Assembly (NCBI RefSeq): GCF_024391045.1
Contig: NZ_JANFCZ010000006.1
Coordinates: 62,001-126,000, forward strand
DNA length: 64,000 nucleotides
Reading direction: 5' to 3'
From: Pseudarthrobacter sulfonivorans
Lineage (GTDB): Bacteria > Actinomycetota > Actinomycetes > Actinomycetales > Micrococcaceae
The notes beneath the pieces are model-generated. The model had not been told where the DNA came from. It worked only from the letters and a program-made list of their open reading frames with translations, and did no database searches. The translations under genes and the position numbers were made by a program. Shown here in pieces: positions 8,730 through 17,729 of the stretch. The stretch's first letter is position 1, and each line of letters starts with the position of its first letter.

Positions 8730-10103
8730 ATGGCACGCACCGCCTCCCTGTCCGGATTCCCCGAGTGGCTTCCCGAGGAGCGGCTGGTGGAGCTGCACGT
8801 GCTGGACACCCTCCGCGAAGTGTTCGAGCTGCACGGTTTCGGCTCGATCGAGACCCGGGCCGTGGAAACCGTGGGCCAGCTGCTGCGCAAAGGCGAGATC
8901 GACAAAGAGGTGTATGGGCTCAGCCGCCTGCAGGACGACGAAGGTGAGGAGGCCAGGGCCGGAAAGCACGATCCCCACGCCCTCGCACTGCACTTCGACC
9001 TGACGGTGCCTTTTGCCCGCTACGTTGTCGAAAATGCCGGCTACCTGGCTTTCCCGTTCCGGCGCTACCAGATCCAGAAAGTATGGCGCGGGGAGCGCCC
9101 GCAGGAAGGCCGGGCCCGGGAATTCACCCAGGCGGACATTGACGTTGTCGGCGACGGCGAGCTGCCCTTCCGCTACGACGTGGAAATCGCCCTGGTCATT
9201 GCCGAGGCCCTGAGCGCCCTGCCCATCCCTGACTTCCGCCTGCGCATCAACAACCGCAAGCTCGCCGAAGGCTTTTACCGCGGGATCGGCCTGGACGATA
9301 CCGCCGGCGTGCTGCGGAGCATCGACAAGCTGGAAAAGATCGGCCCCGCCAAAGTTGCCGACCTGCTTAAGGCCGAACTGGGGGCAACCGACGAACAGGC
9401 CCAGCTGGCCTTGAAGTTGGCAGGGATCCGCACGGAAGACACCACGTTTGTGGGCCAGGTCCGTGCACTGGGCGTCACCAACGAGCTCCTCGAGGAGGGC
9501 CTCAACGAACTCGAACAGGTGATTGACGCCGCAGTTCAGCGCGCGCCGGGCAAGGTCGTGGCGGACCTCAGCATTGCCCGCGGACTGGACTACTACACCG
9601 GCACCGTGGTGGAGACCGTGCTGGTGGGCCATGAGCAGCTCGGTTCCATTTGTTCCGGCGGCCGGTACGACGCCCTGGCGAGCAAGGGCAACCGCAAGTT
9701 TCCCGGCGTCGGCCTCTCCATCGGCGTCACCCGCCTCGTGTCCCGAATCCTCAGCCAGGACCTGGCCAAGGCCTCACGGTCCGTCCCCACGGCGGTGCTG
9801 GTTGCCCTGACGAACGATGACAGCTGGGGTGCCGCGCAGGATGTTGCCGCCCAGCTCCGCAGCCGGGGCATTGCCACGGAAGTAGCGGCCAAGGCGGAGA
9901 AGTTCGGCAAGCAGATCAAGTTCGCGGACCGCCGCGGCATCCCGTTCGTCTGGTTCACCGACGACGACGGCAACCACCAGGTCAAAGACATCCGGTCCGG
10001 GGACCAAGTGGCTGCGTTTCCGGAACTCTGGACGCCGCCGTCGGAAGACCTCACCGTCCAGGTGATCACTGCACCCGCGGCGGTAGCGGCGCCTCAGGCC
10101 TGA
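8730..10103 (+). CDS. hisS: Histidyl-tRNA synthetase
   Basis: Class II aminoacyl-tRNA synthetase that charges tRNA-His. The 457-residue protein shows motif 2 (WRGERPQEGRAREFTQADID, residues about 113-132), the HisRS signature RGLDYYTGTVVE near residue 285, motif 3 (GVGLSIGVTRL) near 328, and a C-terminal anticodon-binding domain. The ATG at 8730 is preceded by AGGAGAAC. The gene stands alone, with a divergent cyclophilin gene upstream and a convergent permease gene downstream. No T-box element is visible in the 230-bp upstream region. Confidence 0.96.
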   Translation: MARTASLSGFPEWLPEERLVELHVLDTLREVFELHGFGSIETRAVETVGQLLRKGEIDKEVYGLSRLQDDEGEEARAGKHDPHALALHFDLTVPFARYVVENAGYLAFPFRRYQIQKVWRGERPQEGRAREFTQADIDVVGDGELPFRYDVEIALVIAEALSALPIPDFRLRINNRKLAEGFYRGIGLDDTAGVLRSIDKLEKIGPAKVADLLKAELGATDEQAQLALKLAGIRTEDTTFVGQVRALGVTNELLEEGLNELEQVIDAAVQRAPGKVVADLSIARGLDYYTGTVVETVLVGHEQLGSICSGGRYDALASKGNRKFPGVGLSIGVTRLVSRILSQDLAKASRSVPTAVLVALTNDDSWGAAQDVAAQLRSRGIATEVAAKAEKFGKQIKFADRRGIPFVWFTDDDGNHQVKDIRSGDQVAAFPELWTPPSEDLTVQVITAPAAVAAPQA

Positions 10104-10106
10104 GCG

Positions 10107-10123
10107 GCGTCCCTCAGGGACGC
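10107..10123 (+). terminator. Short hairpin after hisS
   Basis: GCGTCCCTCAGGGACGC forms a compact self-complementary hairpin starting 4 bp after the hisS stop. There is no T-run after it, so it may be a weak or Rho-assisted terminator, or simply a stabilising 3' stem. The next gene is convergent, 65 bp away. Confidence 0.4.
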
Positions 10124-10187
10124 GCGGTCGCGGGGCACTTCGGCACGGGCACGCCGCCGTCGGCACGTGATCCGGCCGTCCCGGCCC

Positions 10188-11477
10188 TCAAAGTGCCCTG
10201 CGACGGCGCCGCCTGACCACCAGGAAGCGCCCGGCCGCACCGGCGGCCAGGACGGCGGCCATCCCCAGTACGGACGATGGCGGCAGGGTGAAGGCCAGCA
10301 GCAGGCAGCCGCCGAAGCCGGCCACGTTGAGCCACTTGGGCGCGTGGGGCGAGTGCACCTCCAAGGTGAAGGCGGCAGCGTTGGTGACGGCGTAATAGAT
10401 CAGCACGCCGAAGCTGGAAAAGCCCACCACAGTCATCACATCAGTGGTCAGGAGCAGCAGGATGACGACGGCGGCTACCGTGAGTTCCGCGGTCACCGGC
10501 ACCGTGTGCCGCCCGCCTACCCGCGCCAGCGGTGCCGGCAGGTCCCGTTCCCGGGCCATGGCCAGCGTGGTCCTGCCCACCCCGGTGATGAGCGCCAGGA
10601 GCGCGCCCAGGCATGCCGCCGCCGCGCCGGCCTGAAGTAGCGGGGCACCGGCGGCAAGCCGTGAATGGGTCACAGCGTCGAGCAGCGGAGCGGTGCTTGC
10701 CGCCAGTTGATCGCCAAGATGGCCCTGGAGCAGCAGCGCCAGTCCCAGGTAGATGACAAACGCGGCGCCCAAGGCTGCCAGGATGGCGCGGGGAATGGTC
10801 CTCGCCGGATCCTTGACCTCCTCGCCCAGCGTGGCAATCCGGGCGTACCCGGCAAAGGCGAAAAACATCAGGCCGGCCGCGGGCAGCACGCCCCCGAGCC
10901 CTCCCGCAGAGAACCCGACTGCAGAGAAGCTTCCTGCCGCGGGTCCGCCGGCGCCCGGTGCGGCGCCGTTAGGGTGTGGCCCGACGACGGCGGCTACCGC
11001 CACGAAGACCAGAGTGGCCAGCACAAGGCACAGCAGGACCCGGGTGAGCAGCGCTGTCCGCGTGATGCCGAACAAGTTCACTACCGTCAGGGCAACCACG
11101 GCCGCTACGGCAACAGGCAGGGCAAAATCCGGCGCCGCATAGTGGCCGAAGGTCAGCGCCATGGCCGCGCAGGAGGCAGTCTTGCCGCTGACAAAACCCC
11201 ACCCGGCGATGAAGCCGGGCCATTCGCCCAACTGCTTCCGGCCATAGACATAGGTGCCGCCACTTGCCGGGTACCGCGCCGCCAGTTCGGCGGAGGCGAC
11301 CGCGTTGCAGTAGGCCACGGCGCCCGCGAGCAGGACGGCGAGGACCAGGAAATTTCCTGCCAGGCCGGCCGCCGGGGCGAAGACCACAAACACGCCGGCG
11401 CCCAGCATCGAACCGAGTCCGATGGAGGTGGCGTCAAACACGCCGAGCCTCCGTTGAAGCTGTTGATGCGGGTTCAT
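10188..11477 (-). CDS. APC-family amino acid permease
   Basis: A 429-residue integral membrane protein of the amino acid-polyamine-organocation family. It opens with the typical first-helix motif IGLGSMLGAGVFVVFAPAAG (residues about 19-38) and continues with about twelve hydrophobic segments. The loop RERDLPAPLARVGGRHTVPV is typical of the family. The tail is very basic (RRRRRR). Substrate cannot be read from sequence. The ATG at 11477 faces the divergent aspS gene across a 110-bp region that holds a short palindrome. Confidence 0.88.
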   Translation of the reverse strand: MNPHQQLQRRLGVFDATSIGLGSMLGAGVFVVFAPAAGLAGNFLVLAVLLAGAVAYCNAVASAELAARYPASGGTYVYGRKQLGEWPGFIAGWGFVSGKTASCAAMALTFGHYAAPDFALPVAVAAVVALTVVNLFGITRTALLTRVLLCLVLATLVFVAVAAVVGPHPNGAAPGAGGPAAGSFSAVGFSAGGLGGVLPAAGLMFFAFAGYARIATLGEEVKDPARTIPRAILAALGAAFVIYLGLALLLQGHLGDQLAASTAPLLDAVTHSRLAAGAPLLQAGAAAACLGALLALITGVGRTTLAMARERDLPAPLARVGGRHTVPVTAELTVAAVVILLLLTTDVMTVVGFSSFGVLIYYAVTNAAAFTLEVHSPHAPKWLNVAGFGGCLLLAFTLPPSSVLGMAAVLAAGAAGRFLVVRRRRRRAL

Positions 11478-11512
11478 GGGGGAGCGGGACCTTTCCAGCG
11501 GGTAAACTCGAA

Positions 11513-11526
11513 CGGGATTGTTCCCG
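11513..11526. promoter_or_regulatory. Short palindrome between permease gene and aspS
   Basis: CGGGA (11513-11517) and TCCCG (11522-11526) form a 5+5 palindrome with a 4-base spacer, centred in the divergent intergenic region. Position and symmetry suit a regulator-binding site, but 5-base arms in GC-rich DNA can occur by chance. Confidence 0.3.
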
Positions 11527-11587
11527 GAATGATCCTATGCATCTTTAAGTCTTAGTTTTCCCGCTGTCTCCTTCAGAAAGGCGTGCT

Positions 11588-13375
11588 GTGCTGCGCACAC
11601 ATGACCTCGGATCCCTTCGCTCCGAGCACATTGGACAAACCGTCACCCTGGCCGGCTGGGTGGGCCGTCGCCGCGATCACGGTGGAGTGGCCTTCGTGGA
11701 TCTCCGCGATGCGTCCGGCGTGGCCCAGGTTGTGGTCCGTGAAGAAGAGGTCTTCCACGGCCTGCGCAACGAGTACGTCCTGCAAGTCACCGGCACGGTT
11801 TCCCAGCGCCCCGAGGGCAACGAGAACCCGGCGCTGGCCACCGGCTCCATCGAGGTCATGGCGGACAAGGTGGTCATCCTGAACACCTCCGATCCGCTGC
11901 CCTTCCAGATCGATGAGCACGTCGAGGTGGGGGAGGAAGCACGCCTGAAGCACCGCTACCTGGACCTGCGCCGCCCGGGCCCCGCCCGCAACCTACGCCT
12001 TCGCTCCGAAGCCAACCGTGTTGCCCGCGAGCTGTTGCACCAGGACGGGTTTGTCGAGATCGAGACCCCCACGCTGACGCGTTCGACGCCGGAAGGCGCC
12101 CGCGACTTCGTGGTGCCCGCACGCCTGGCGCCGGGTTCCTGGTACGCACTGCCGCAGTCCCCGCAGCTTTTCAAGCAGCTCCTGCAGGTGGGCGGCTTCG
12201 AGAAGTACTACCAGATCGCACGCTGCTACCGGGACGAGGACTTCCGCGCCGACCGCCAGCCGGAATTCACCCAGCTGGACATCGAAGCCAGCTTCGTGGA
12301 CCAGGACGACATCATTTCGCTGGGCGAAAACATCGTCAAGGCATTGTGGCAGCTGATCGACGTCGAAATCCCGACGCCCATCCAGCGCATTACCTACGCT
12401 GACGCGATGGCGCGGTATGGCTCGGACAAACCTGACCTTCGTTTCGGCGTGGAACTGACCGAGCTCACCGAGTTCTTCAAAGACACCAACTTTGGCGTCT
12501 TCAAGGCCCCGTACGTGGGCGCCGTGGTGATGCCCGGCGGTGCTTCCCAGCCGCGCCGCACCCTGGACGGCTGGCAGGAATTCGCCAAGCAGCGCGGCCA
12601 CAAGGGCCTGGCCTACGTGCTGTTCAAGGAAGACGGCGAACTAGCCGGTCCCGTGGCGAAGAACCTGACCGACACCGAGCGCGCCGGCCTTGCCGACGCT
12701 GTGGGCGCCAAGCCCGGCGATTGCATCTTCTTCGCCGCCGGTGAGAAGACCGCTGCCCGGGCACTGCTGGGTGCCGCCCGCGTGGAGATCGGTCACCGCA
12801 CCGGCCTGATCAACCCCGCGGACTGGGCGTTCTGCTGGGTGGTCGACGCGCCGATGTTCGAGCCGGCCGCTGCTGCTGTTGCCTCCGGTGACGTGGCCGT
12901 GGGCGCAGGCAAGTGGACGGCCGTGCACCACGCCTTCACCTCGCCCAAGCCGGAATTCCTGGACACTTTCGACAAGGAACCGGAATCCGCACTGTCCTAC
13001 GCCTACGACATCGTCTGCAACGGCAACGAGATCGGCGGCGGCTCCATCCGTATCCACGAACGCGACGTCCAGGAGCGCGTGTTCGAACTGATGGGCCTGG
13101 ACCGCGAGGACGCCCAGACCAAGTTCGGGTTCCTGCTCGAGGGCTTCAAGTTCGGCGCCCCTCCGCATGGCGGCATCGCCTTTGGCTGGGACCGCGTGGT
13201 GGCCCTGCTGGCCGGTGTGGAGTCGATCCGCGACGTCATCGCGTTCCCGAAGACCGGCAACGGCTACGATCCCCTGACCCAGGCTCCGGCGCCCATCACG
13301 GCGCAGCAGCGCAAGGAGGCAGGCGTTGATTTCAAGCCCCAGGCCAAATCCGAAGAGCCCAAAAAGGCCGAATAA
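11588..13375 (+). CDS. aspS: Aspartyl-tRNA synthetase
   Basis: Class II synthetase that charges tRNA-Asp. The 595-residue protein has an N-terminal anticodon-binding OB fold ([19 protein letters not shown], residues about 21-39), the catalytic signature [16 protein letters not shown] near residue 168, [15 protein letters not shown] near 220, the bacterial GAD insertion domain in the middle, and motif 3 ([16 protein letters not shown]) near 528. The length is normal for the bacterial type. The GTG at 11588 is preceded by AGAAAGG. The tail is Lys/Glu-rich. A hairpin terminator follows. Confidence 0.96.
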   Translation: MLRTHDLGSLRSEHIGQTVTLAGWVGRRRDHGGVAFVDLRDASGVAQVVVREEEVFHGLRNEYVLQVTGTVSQRPEGNENPALATGSIEVMADKVVILNTSDPLPFQIDEHVEVGEEARLKHRYLDLRRPGPARNLRLRSEANRVARELLHQDGFVEIETPTLTRSTPEGARDFVVPARLAPGSWYALPQSPQLFKQLLQVGGFEKYYQIARCYRDEDFRADRQPEFTQLDIEASFVDQDDIISLGENIVKALWQLIDVEIPTPIQRITYADAMARYGSDKPDLRFGVELTELTEFFKDTNFGVFKAPYVGAVVMPGGASQPRRTLDGWQEFAKQRGHKGLAYVLFKEDGELAGPVAKNLTDTERAGLADAVGAKPGDCIFFAAGEKTAARALLGAARVEIGHRTGLINPADWAFCWVVDAPMFEPAAAAVASGDVAVGAGKWTAVHHAFTSPKPEFLDTFDKEPESALSYAYDIVCNGNEIGGGSIRIHERDVQERVFELMGLDREDAQTKFGFLLEGFKFGAPPHGGIAFGWDRVVALLAGVESIRDVIAFPKTGNGYDPLTQAPAPITAQQRKEAGVDFKPQAKSEEPKKAE

Positions 13376-13394
13376 CCAAGGCCCTGCATAGGAG

Positions 13395-13443
13395 AGGCTC
13401 CCCGGGAGGAGGAACTGGATCAGTTCGCACCCGGGGAGCCTTT
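13395..13443 (+). terminator. Hairpin terminator after aspS
   Basis: AGGCTCCCCGGG (13395-13406) pairs perfectly with CCCGGGGAGCCT (13430-13441) across a 23-base loop and is followed by TTTC. It lies 20 bp after the aspS stop. Confidence 0.85.
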
Positions 13444-13465
13444 CGCATCTGAAAGGTGGTTCGCC

Positions 13466-14281
13466 GTGGACGCCCCGTCGCTTCACGCCCTGGCGTTGCT
13501 GATGGATTCCGCGTGGCCGGCTCCCGACCGCGCGGAATCCAATGGATGGGTTCTGCGTGCCGCGTCCGGCGTGACGCAGCGCGCCAACTCGGTCTGGGCC
13601 CGCGAGCAGGGTAGCGACTCCTCCGCCCAGTACGTGGCCCTGCGGGCGGCAAGGAACTGGTATCGGGACCGCCGGCTGCCGCTGATCTTCCAGGTGTTCG
13701 ACGACCCCCGTTCTGCGGCCCTTAATGCAGTTCTCGACGGGGAAGGCTTCACCCGGCAGTCCGAAACCCTGGTGATGTGGCTTGAAGCGGAAACTGCAGG
13801 CGTTATGCCCGGGCACCCGGTGCAGCAACCCGGGGCGCCGGAATCCGCCGTCGAAATTTCCACCGAACCCTCCGCCGAGTGGCTGGACCTCTGGTGGCGG
13901 GTGGACGGCAGGGGAGGCCCCGCCGGGCTGGCCACCGCCCGCACCATCCTTACCGGCTGCCCGTCGGTCTACGCGCTGGTGAGGTCCGACGACGGCGTTC
14001 CCGCCGCCGTGGGGCGCCTCGCCCTCCCGCGAGGTGCCGGGAACCATGGCGGCATCTACTGCATGGCCACCCGCCCGGATCTCCGGCGGCACGGCCACGC
14101 CCGCCGGATCATGCAGACCCTTCTCTGCGAGGGAGAAGCGCGGCAGCTGGCCGGCTACTGGCTGCTGGTCACTGCCGCGAACCATGGAGCCCGCCAGCTC
14201 TACGCCGGCGCCGGCTTCGTGGAAGCAGGCCGCTATCTGTACCGGCAGGACCGGCCGAAGCGGCACCTGACCGGCTGCTGA
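13466..14281 (+). CDS. GNAT-family N-acetyltransferase
   Basis: A 271-residue protein with a C-terminal acetyl-CoA-binding GNAT fold. GGIYCMATRPDLRRHGHARR (about residues 193-212) is the beta4/acetyl-CoA-binding loop, and LLVTAANHGARQLYAGAGFVEAG (about 233-255) is the second conserved region. The first 130 residues form a less conserved domain, as in two-domain GNAT proteins. The acceptor is unknown. The GTG at 13466 is preceded by AAAGGTGG. It stands between the aspS terminator and the ligB promoter, so it is probably monocistronic. Confidence 0.85.
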   Translation: MDAPSLHALALLMDSAWPAPDRAESNGWVLRAASGVTQRANSVWAREQGSDSSAQYVALRAARNWYRDRRLPLIFQVFDDPRSAALNAVLDGEGFTRQSETLVMWLEAETAGVMPGHPVQQPGAPESAVEISTEPSAEWLDLWWRVDGRGGPAGLATARTILTGCPSVYALVRSDDGVPAAVGRLALPRGAGNHGGIYCMATRPDLRRHGHARRIMQTLLCEGEARQLAGYWLLVTAANHGARQLYAGAGFVEAGRYLYRQDRPKRHLTGC

Positions 14282-14412
14282 CTGTTCGGGCGCAGCACGC
14301 GTCACGGAAGGGTTATGGTTCCGGCACATCAAGGGCGACTCCAAAGGGCTCGCGCGCCTCAGCAGGACTGGGACTTCCCGCGATGACCAGCAAAACCAGC
14401 ATTAGGAGTTGC

Positions 14413-14441
14413 TTGAAGGTTCAACTAAAGTACGCTACGAT
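14413..14441 (+). promoter_or_regulatory. Leaderless promoter of the LigB-type gene with embedded palindrome
   Basis: TTGAAG (-35, 14413-14418), a 17-base spacer and TACGAT (-10, 14436-14441) form a good vegetative promoter. The -10 ends 6 bases before the ATG at 14448, so transcription should begin at or next to the start codon. The -35 overlaps the palindrome TTGAA-GG-TTCAA (14413-14424). This is the shape of many MarR-family operators and suggests repression of RNA polymerase binding. Confidence 0.65.
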
Positions 14442-14447
14442 TGCAGC

Positions 14448-15245
14448 ATGACATCCACACTTGCCCAGCCCCCGGTTCTCTTCCTCAGCCATGGCGCCCC
14501 GCCGCTTGCCGACGACGCCACCTGGACCCGGCAGCTTCATGACTGGTCCGGCACTTTTGACAAGCCCAAGGACATCCTGATGATCTCGGCGCACTGGGAA
14601 AATGCCCCCGTGACGCTCAGCGCCACGCAGCGGGATCCGGGCCTGGTTTATGACTTCGGCGGCTTTGCGCAGAGGTACTACGAAGTTCAGTACGGCGCTC
14701 CGCAGGCTCCCGAGCTCGCAACGGAGGTGGAACGGCTGGTCGCCACCCACGGCCACCACGTGGAACGCGATGAGAGCCGCGGACTGGACCATGGAGCCTA
14801 CGTCCCGCTCAAGGAAATGTTCCCGGAAGCGGATGTTCCGGTGGTCCAAATGTCCATGCCAACGCTGGATCCGCAGGGCCTGTTCAACCTTGGCATGTCG
14901 CTGGCACCTTTGCGCGAACGCGGCACCCTCATCGTCGGATCGGGCTTCACCACGCATAACCTGCGCTGGTTCAACCCTGCCGGCGGCCCTGACAGCGCCC
15001 CGCCGGCTGCCTCCAGCGAATTCGATCACTGGGCGGAAGAAGCCATGGCACGCGGTGACGTTGACGCCATCCTGGACTTCCTGAACAAGGCACCCGCCGC
15101 CCGGCAGGCCCACCCCCGCAGCGAACACTGGGCGCCGCTCTACGTTGCCCTGGGTGCCGCCTACGGCTCCGGTGAACTCCGTGCCCAGACTGCGATCGAC
15201 GGATTCTGGTACGGCCTGTCAAAGCGCTCCTGGACGTTGACCTAA
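14448..15245 (+). CDS. LigB/DODA-type extradiol ring-cleavage dioxygenase
   Basis: Member of the class III extradiol dioxygenase superfamily (LigB, DOPA 4,5-dioxygenase, E. coli YgiD), non-haem metal enzymes that open catechol-type rings. The 265-residue protein carries the family hallmarks LFLSHGAPPL near residue 10, MISAHWE near 45, DHGAYVPLKEMFPEADVPVV near 116, and GSGFTTHNL near 165; the His residues in these are the likely metal ligands. The true substrate is unknown. The ATG at 14448 is chosen because the promoter places the RNA start there and because the protein then begins directly ahead of the conserved core. A start further upstream would lie within the promoter. Confidence 0.88.
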   Translation: MTSTLAQPPVLFLSHGAPPLADDATWTRQLHDWSGTFDKPKDILMISAHWENAPVTLSATQRDPGLVYDFGGFAQRYYEVQYGAPQAPELATEVERLVATHGHHVERDESRGLDHGAYVPLKEMFPEADVPVVQMSMPTLDPQGLFNLGMSLAPLRERGTLIVGSGFTTHNLRWFNPAGGPDSAPPAASSEFDHWAEEAMARGDVDAILDFLNKAPAARQAHPRSEHWAPLYVALGAAYGSGELRAQTAIDGFWYGLSKRSWTLT

Positions 15246-15307
15246 AAACCCCCGGTCCGCGAAGGCCGCGCCGCGCCGCTGAACCACCGGGAACCCGCTC
15301 CGCGCCG

Positions 15308-15994
15308 CTAACCGGCGTCCGTTACCTGGATCCGCACCGAGCAGACGTCGGCCGCGGCCTTTTTCAGCACGGCTGCGCTGGGGTCGGCAACGTCCAGGAA
15401 CGCAAGCCTGGACCGGCCGGCGTAAGCCTTCATGGCCGGGTGTTCCAGCACGAGGCCGGCCAGGGTGCGGTCCCCGCCGGGTGCGACGTACTCCACCACG
15501 TGGCCACCAAGGACTGCAGCGGCCCGGACCGCGACTTTCTCCACAAGCCCGGCCGCCTGGTTAGCCCGGCGCCGGGCGAACCGCTGCTGTGACTGACCAC
15601 CCGCGGCGGAGCGGGACTGCACATAAGTCGACCCGGTCTTTCCGGCCAGGAGGACCCCCTCGCTGGCCACGGCGATCCCGTAGCCGCCGCGGCGCACCAG
15701 TACCAGCGCGGCGGTCCGGGGCTGGGCGGCCACCGAGGCCAGCCGCTCCAGCGGGTCGCCACCACGCCCCGGCCGCCCGTCAGGCGGCCACGGCGGTTGG
15801 AGCAGCGCAAAGGCGCCGTCGGCAGCTGCAAGCCGCACGCCGTCGTCGTCCTCGCTGAGCCGGAACCCGCCATGGGCCGCGCCGAAGCGTTCCACCCACC
15901 CCGCAAGCCGGGACCCCGGCACAAAGGCCGTCCGCACGGAACCCGCACGGGCTGATCCCTGGCGGCTAACGCCGTCAGCGCTGCGAGCGGTCAT
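15308..15994 (-). CDS. acVLRF1-family peptidyl-tRNA hydrolase (Vms1-like release factor)
   Basis: A 228-residue protein that I recognise as the actinobacterial Vms1-like release factor 1 family, related to the eukaryotic ribosome-quality-control factor Vms1/ANKZF1. The diagnostic region is TYVQSRSAAGGQSQQ followed by RFARRRANQAAGLVEK (about residues 123-153). The Gly-Gly-Gln-Ser-Gln-Gln loop corresponds to the catalytic Gln-containing loop that releases nascent chains from tRNA. By family knowledge it would act on peptidyl-tRNA, perhaps on stalled 50S subunits; this is not shown here. It runs convergent to the LigB gene and divergent from rarA. Confidence 0.82.
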   Translation of the reverse strand: MTARSADGVSRQGSARAGSVRTAFVPGSRLAGWVERFGAAHGGFRLSEDDDGVRLAAADGAFALLQPPWPPDGRPGRGGDPLERLASVAAQPRTAALVLVRRGGYGIAVASEGVLLAGKTGSTYVQSRSAAGGQSQQRFARRRANQAAGLVEKVAVRAAAVLGGHVVEYVAPGGDRTLAGLVLEHPAMKAYAGRSRLAFLDVADPSAAVLKKAAADVCSVRIQVTDAG

Positions 15995-16051
15995 GGTGGT
16001 CCCTTGCGAGCGTGCGGATTGGAGAAGCTGAACTATGAGTAGCCTATCTAT

Positions 16052-17473
16052 GTGGATGATCTCTTCGGCCAGGGGCCCGGCAATGACGACGACGACGGCG
16101 ACAACAGCGAACCGTCATCGTCCCACCACGCCGGGGCAAGCCGCAGCGCTGCGCAGCGCAGTCCCTTGGCTGTCAGGATGCGGCCACGCACCCTCGACGA
16201 CGTGGTGGGACAGCAGCACCTCCTGGGGCAAGGTTCGCCGCTGCGGCAGCTCGCCGCCGGCACCGACGCAGTGGGTCCCGCGGGACCCAGCTCCCTGATC
16301 CTGTGGGGTCCCCCGGGGACCGGCAAAACGACCCTTGCGCATGTCATCGCCAAGGGGAAGGGGCGGAAGTTCGTGGAGCTCTCCGCGATCACCGCCGGCG
16401 TCAAGGACGTACGGCGGGTGATGGACGAGGCCCTGACTGCACGCGACCTCTATAAAACAACCACGGTGCTGTTCCTGGACGAGATCCACCGTTTCAACAA
16501 GGCGCAGCAGGATGCGCTGCTGCCCGGGGTGGAGAACCGCTGGGTGGTGCTTGTGGCGGCAACCACCGAGAATCCGTCCTTTTCGGTGGTCTCCCCGCTG
16601 CTGTCCCGGTCCCTGCTGCTGACCCTGAAGCCGCTCACCGACGCGGACATTGAAGGACTCCTTAAGCGGGCCGTGGCGGACGAGCGTGGCCTGAACGGGA
16701 AAGTGGAGCTCAGCGACGAGGCCCTGGCCCACCTGGTCAGACTGTCCGGCGGCGACGCGCGGCGTGCCCTGACTGCCTTGGAAGCAGCCTCGGGTGTTGC
16801 GTTCGGCGACGCCGACGACGCCGGCGGGGACTCGCCAGTATCCATCGGGCTCAAGCACACCGAACGTGCCTTGGATGTGGCCGCCGTGCGCTACGACCGG
16901 GCGGGCGATCAGCACTACGACGTGGCCAGCGCATTCATCAAATCGGTCCGCGGCTCCGATGTGGACGCCGCGCTGCATTATCTCGCCAGGATGCTCGAGG
17001 CGGGGGAGGACCCCCGCTTCATCGCCCGGCGCATTGTGATTTCTGCCGCCGAGGACGTGGGCATGGCCGACCCCACGGCACTGCAGACAGCAGTAGCCGC
17101 CGCCCAGGCGGTGCAGCTGATCGGCATGCCGGAGGGGCGGATTATCCTCGCGGAGGCGGTGGTGCACCTCGCCACGGCACCAAAGTCCAACGCCGCGTAC
17201 ATGGGCATCAACAAGGCCATCGCCGACGTCCGGGCCGGACTCGGCAACGGGATTCCGGCGCACCTGCGCGATGCGCACTACCCGGGCTCCAAGCAGCTGG
17301 GCCATGGCAAGGGGTACAAGTACGCCCACGATGCTCCGCATGGCGTGGCCACGCAGCAGTATCCGCCGGACGACCTGGTGGGCCGGGACTACTACGAACC
17401 CACCGGCAACGGGGTGGAGCGCGATATTGCCGTGCGGCTGGAGCGGCTGCGGAAGATCATCCGCGGCAGCTGA
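16052..17473 (+). CDS. rarA: Replication-associated recombination protein A (RarA/MgsA AAA+ ATPase)
   Basis: AAA+ ATPase that acts at stalled replication forks, related to clamp-loader subunits and eukaryotic WRNIP1. The 473-residue protein has Walker [17 protein letters not shown] (about residues 90-105), Walker B with the RarA signature [20 protein letters not shown] (about 140-160), sensor 1 [11 protein letters not shown], and the C-terminal tetramerisation region with YPHD-type motifs ([20 protein letters not shown]). The start is GTG at 16052. No clear ribosome site precedes it, and TAGCCT ends 6 bases upstream, so a leaderless transcript is possible. Confidence 0.95.
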   Translation: MDDLFGQGPGNDDDDGDNSEPSSSHHAGASRSAAQRSPLAVRMRPRTLDDVVGQQHLLGQGSPLRQLAAGTDAVGPAGPSSLILWGPPGTGKTTLAHVIAKGKGRKFVELSAITAGVKDVRRVMDEALTARDLYKTTTVLFLDEIHRFNKAQQDALLPGVENRWVVLVAATTENPSFSVVSPLLSRSLLLTLKPLTDADIEGLLKRAVADERGLNGKVELSDEALAHLVRLSGGDARRALTALEAASGVAFGDADDAGGDSPVSIGLKHTERALDVAAVRYDRAGDQHYDVASAFIKSVRGSDVDAALHYLARMLEAGEDPRFIARRIVISAAEDVGMADPTALQTAVAAAQAVQLIGMPEGRIILAEAVVHLATAPKSNAAYMGINKAIADVRAGLGNGIPAHLRDAHYPGSKQLGHGKGYKYAHDAPHGVATQQYPPDDLVGRDYYEPTGNGVERDIAVRLERLRKIIRGS

Positions 17474-17557
17474 GCGGGACGCGGCAGCTGAGCCGGACAG
17501 TGCCGGGCGGAACGGGACCCGGACAGGGCCGGGTGGGAGAGTGCCCGCCAACCCTGC

Positions 17558-17729
17558 TAAGATGGTTCGTTGTCTGGCAAGGCACGGACGCAATCTCCCA
17601 CATTTTTCAGTTTTCACTGCTTCATGTCGGGGTTGCCCTGTGCCCAGTAGCAAAAGGCAGCGGTTGGCCGATGCTCTCCATCGTGGAGGCCAGTAACACT
17701 GACACACCGCAGATATTGGAAGGACACAA
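17558..17729 (+). promoter_or_regulatory. Promoter -10 and structured 5' leader of rpsD
   Basis: TAAGAT (17558-17563) is a good -10 hexamer, with a poor -35. It would give a leader of about 160 nt before rpsD. Within it, 17665-17692 folds into a stem: TGGC pairs with GCCA at the base, and CGATG (17669-17673) pairs with CATCG (17679-17683) above a TGGAG bulge. The ribosome site GGAAGGA follows. S4 controls its own synthesis through leader RNA in several bacteria; whether this leader does so is inference. Confidence 0.45.

Noticed and set aside
12641..14344. 567-codon leftward frame across aspS and the GNAT gene
   Set aside because: It runs antisense across two well-supported genes and a terminator, with no conserved motif.
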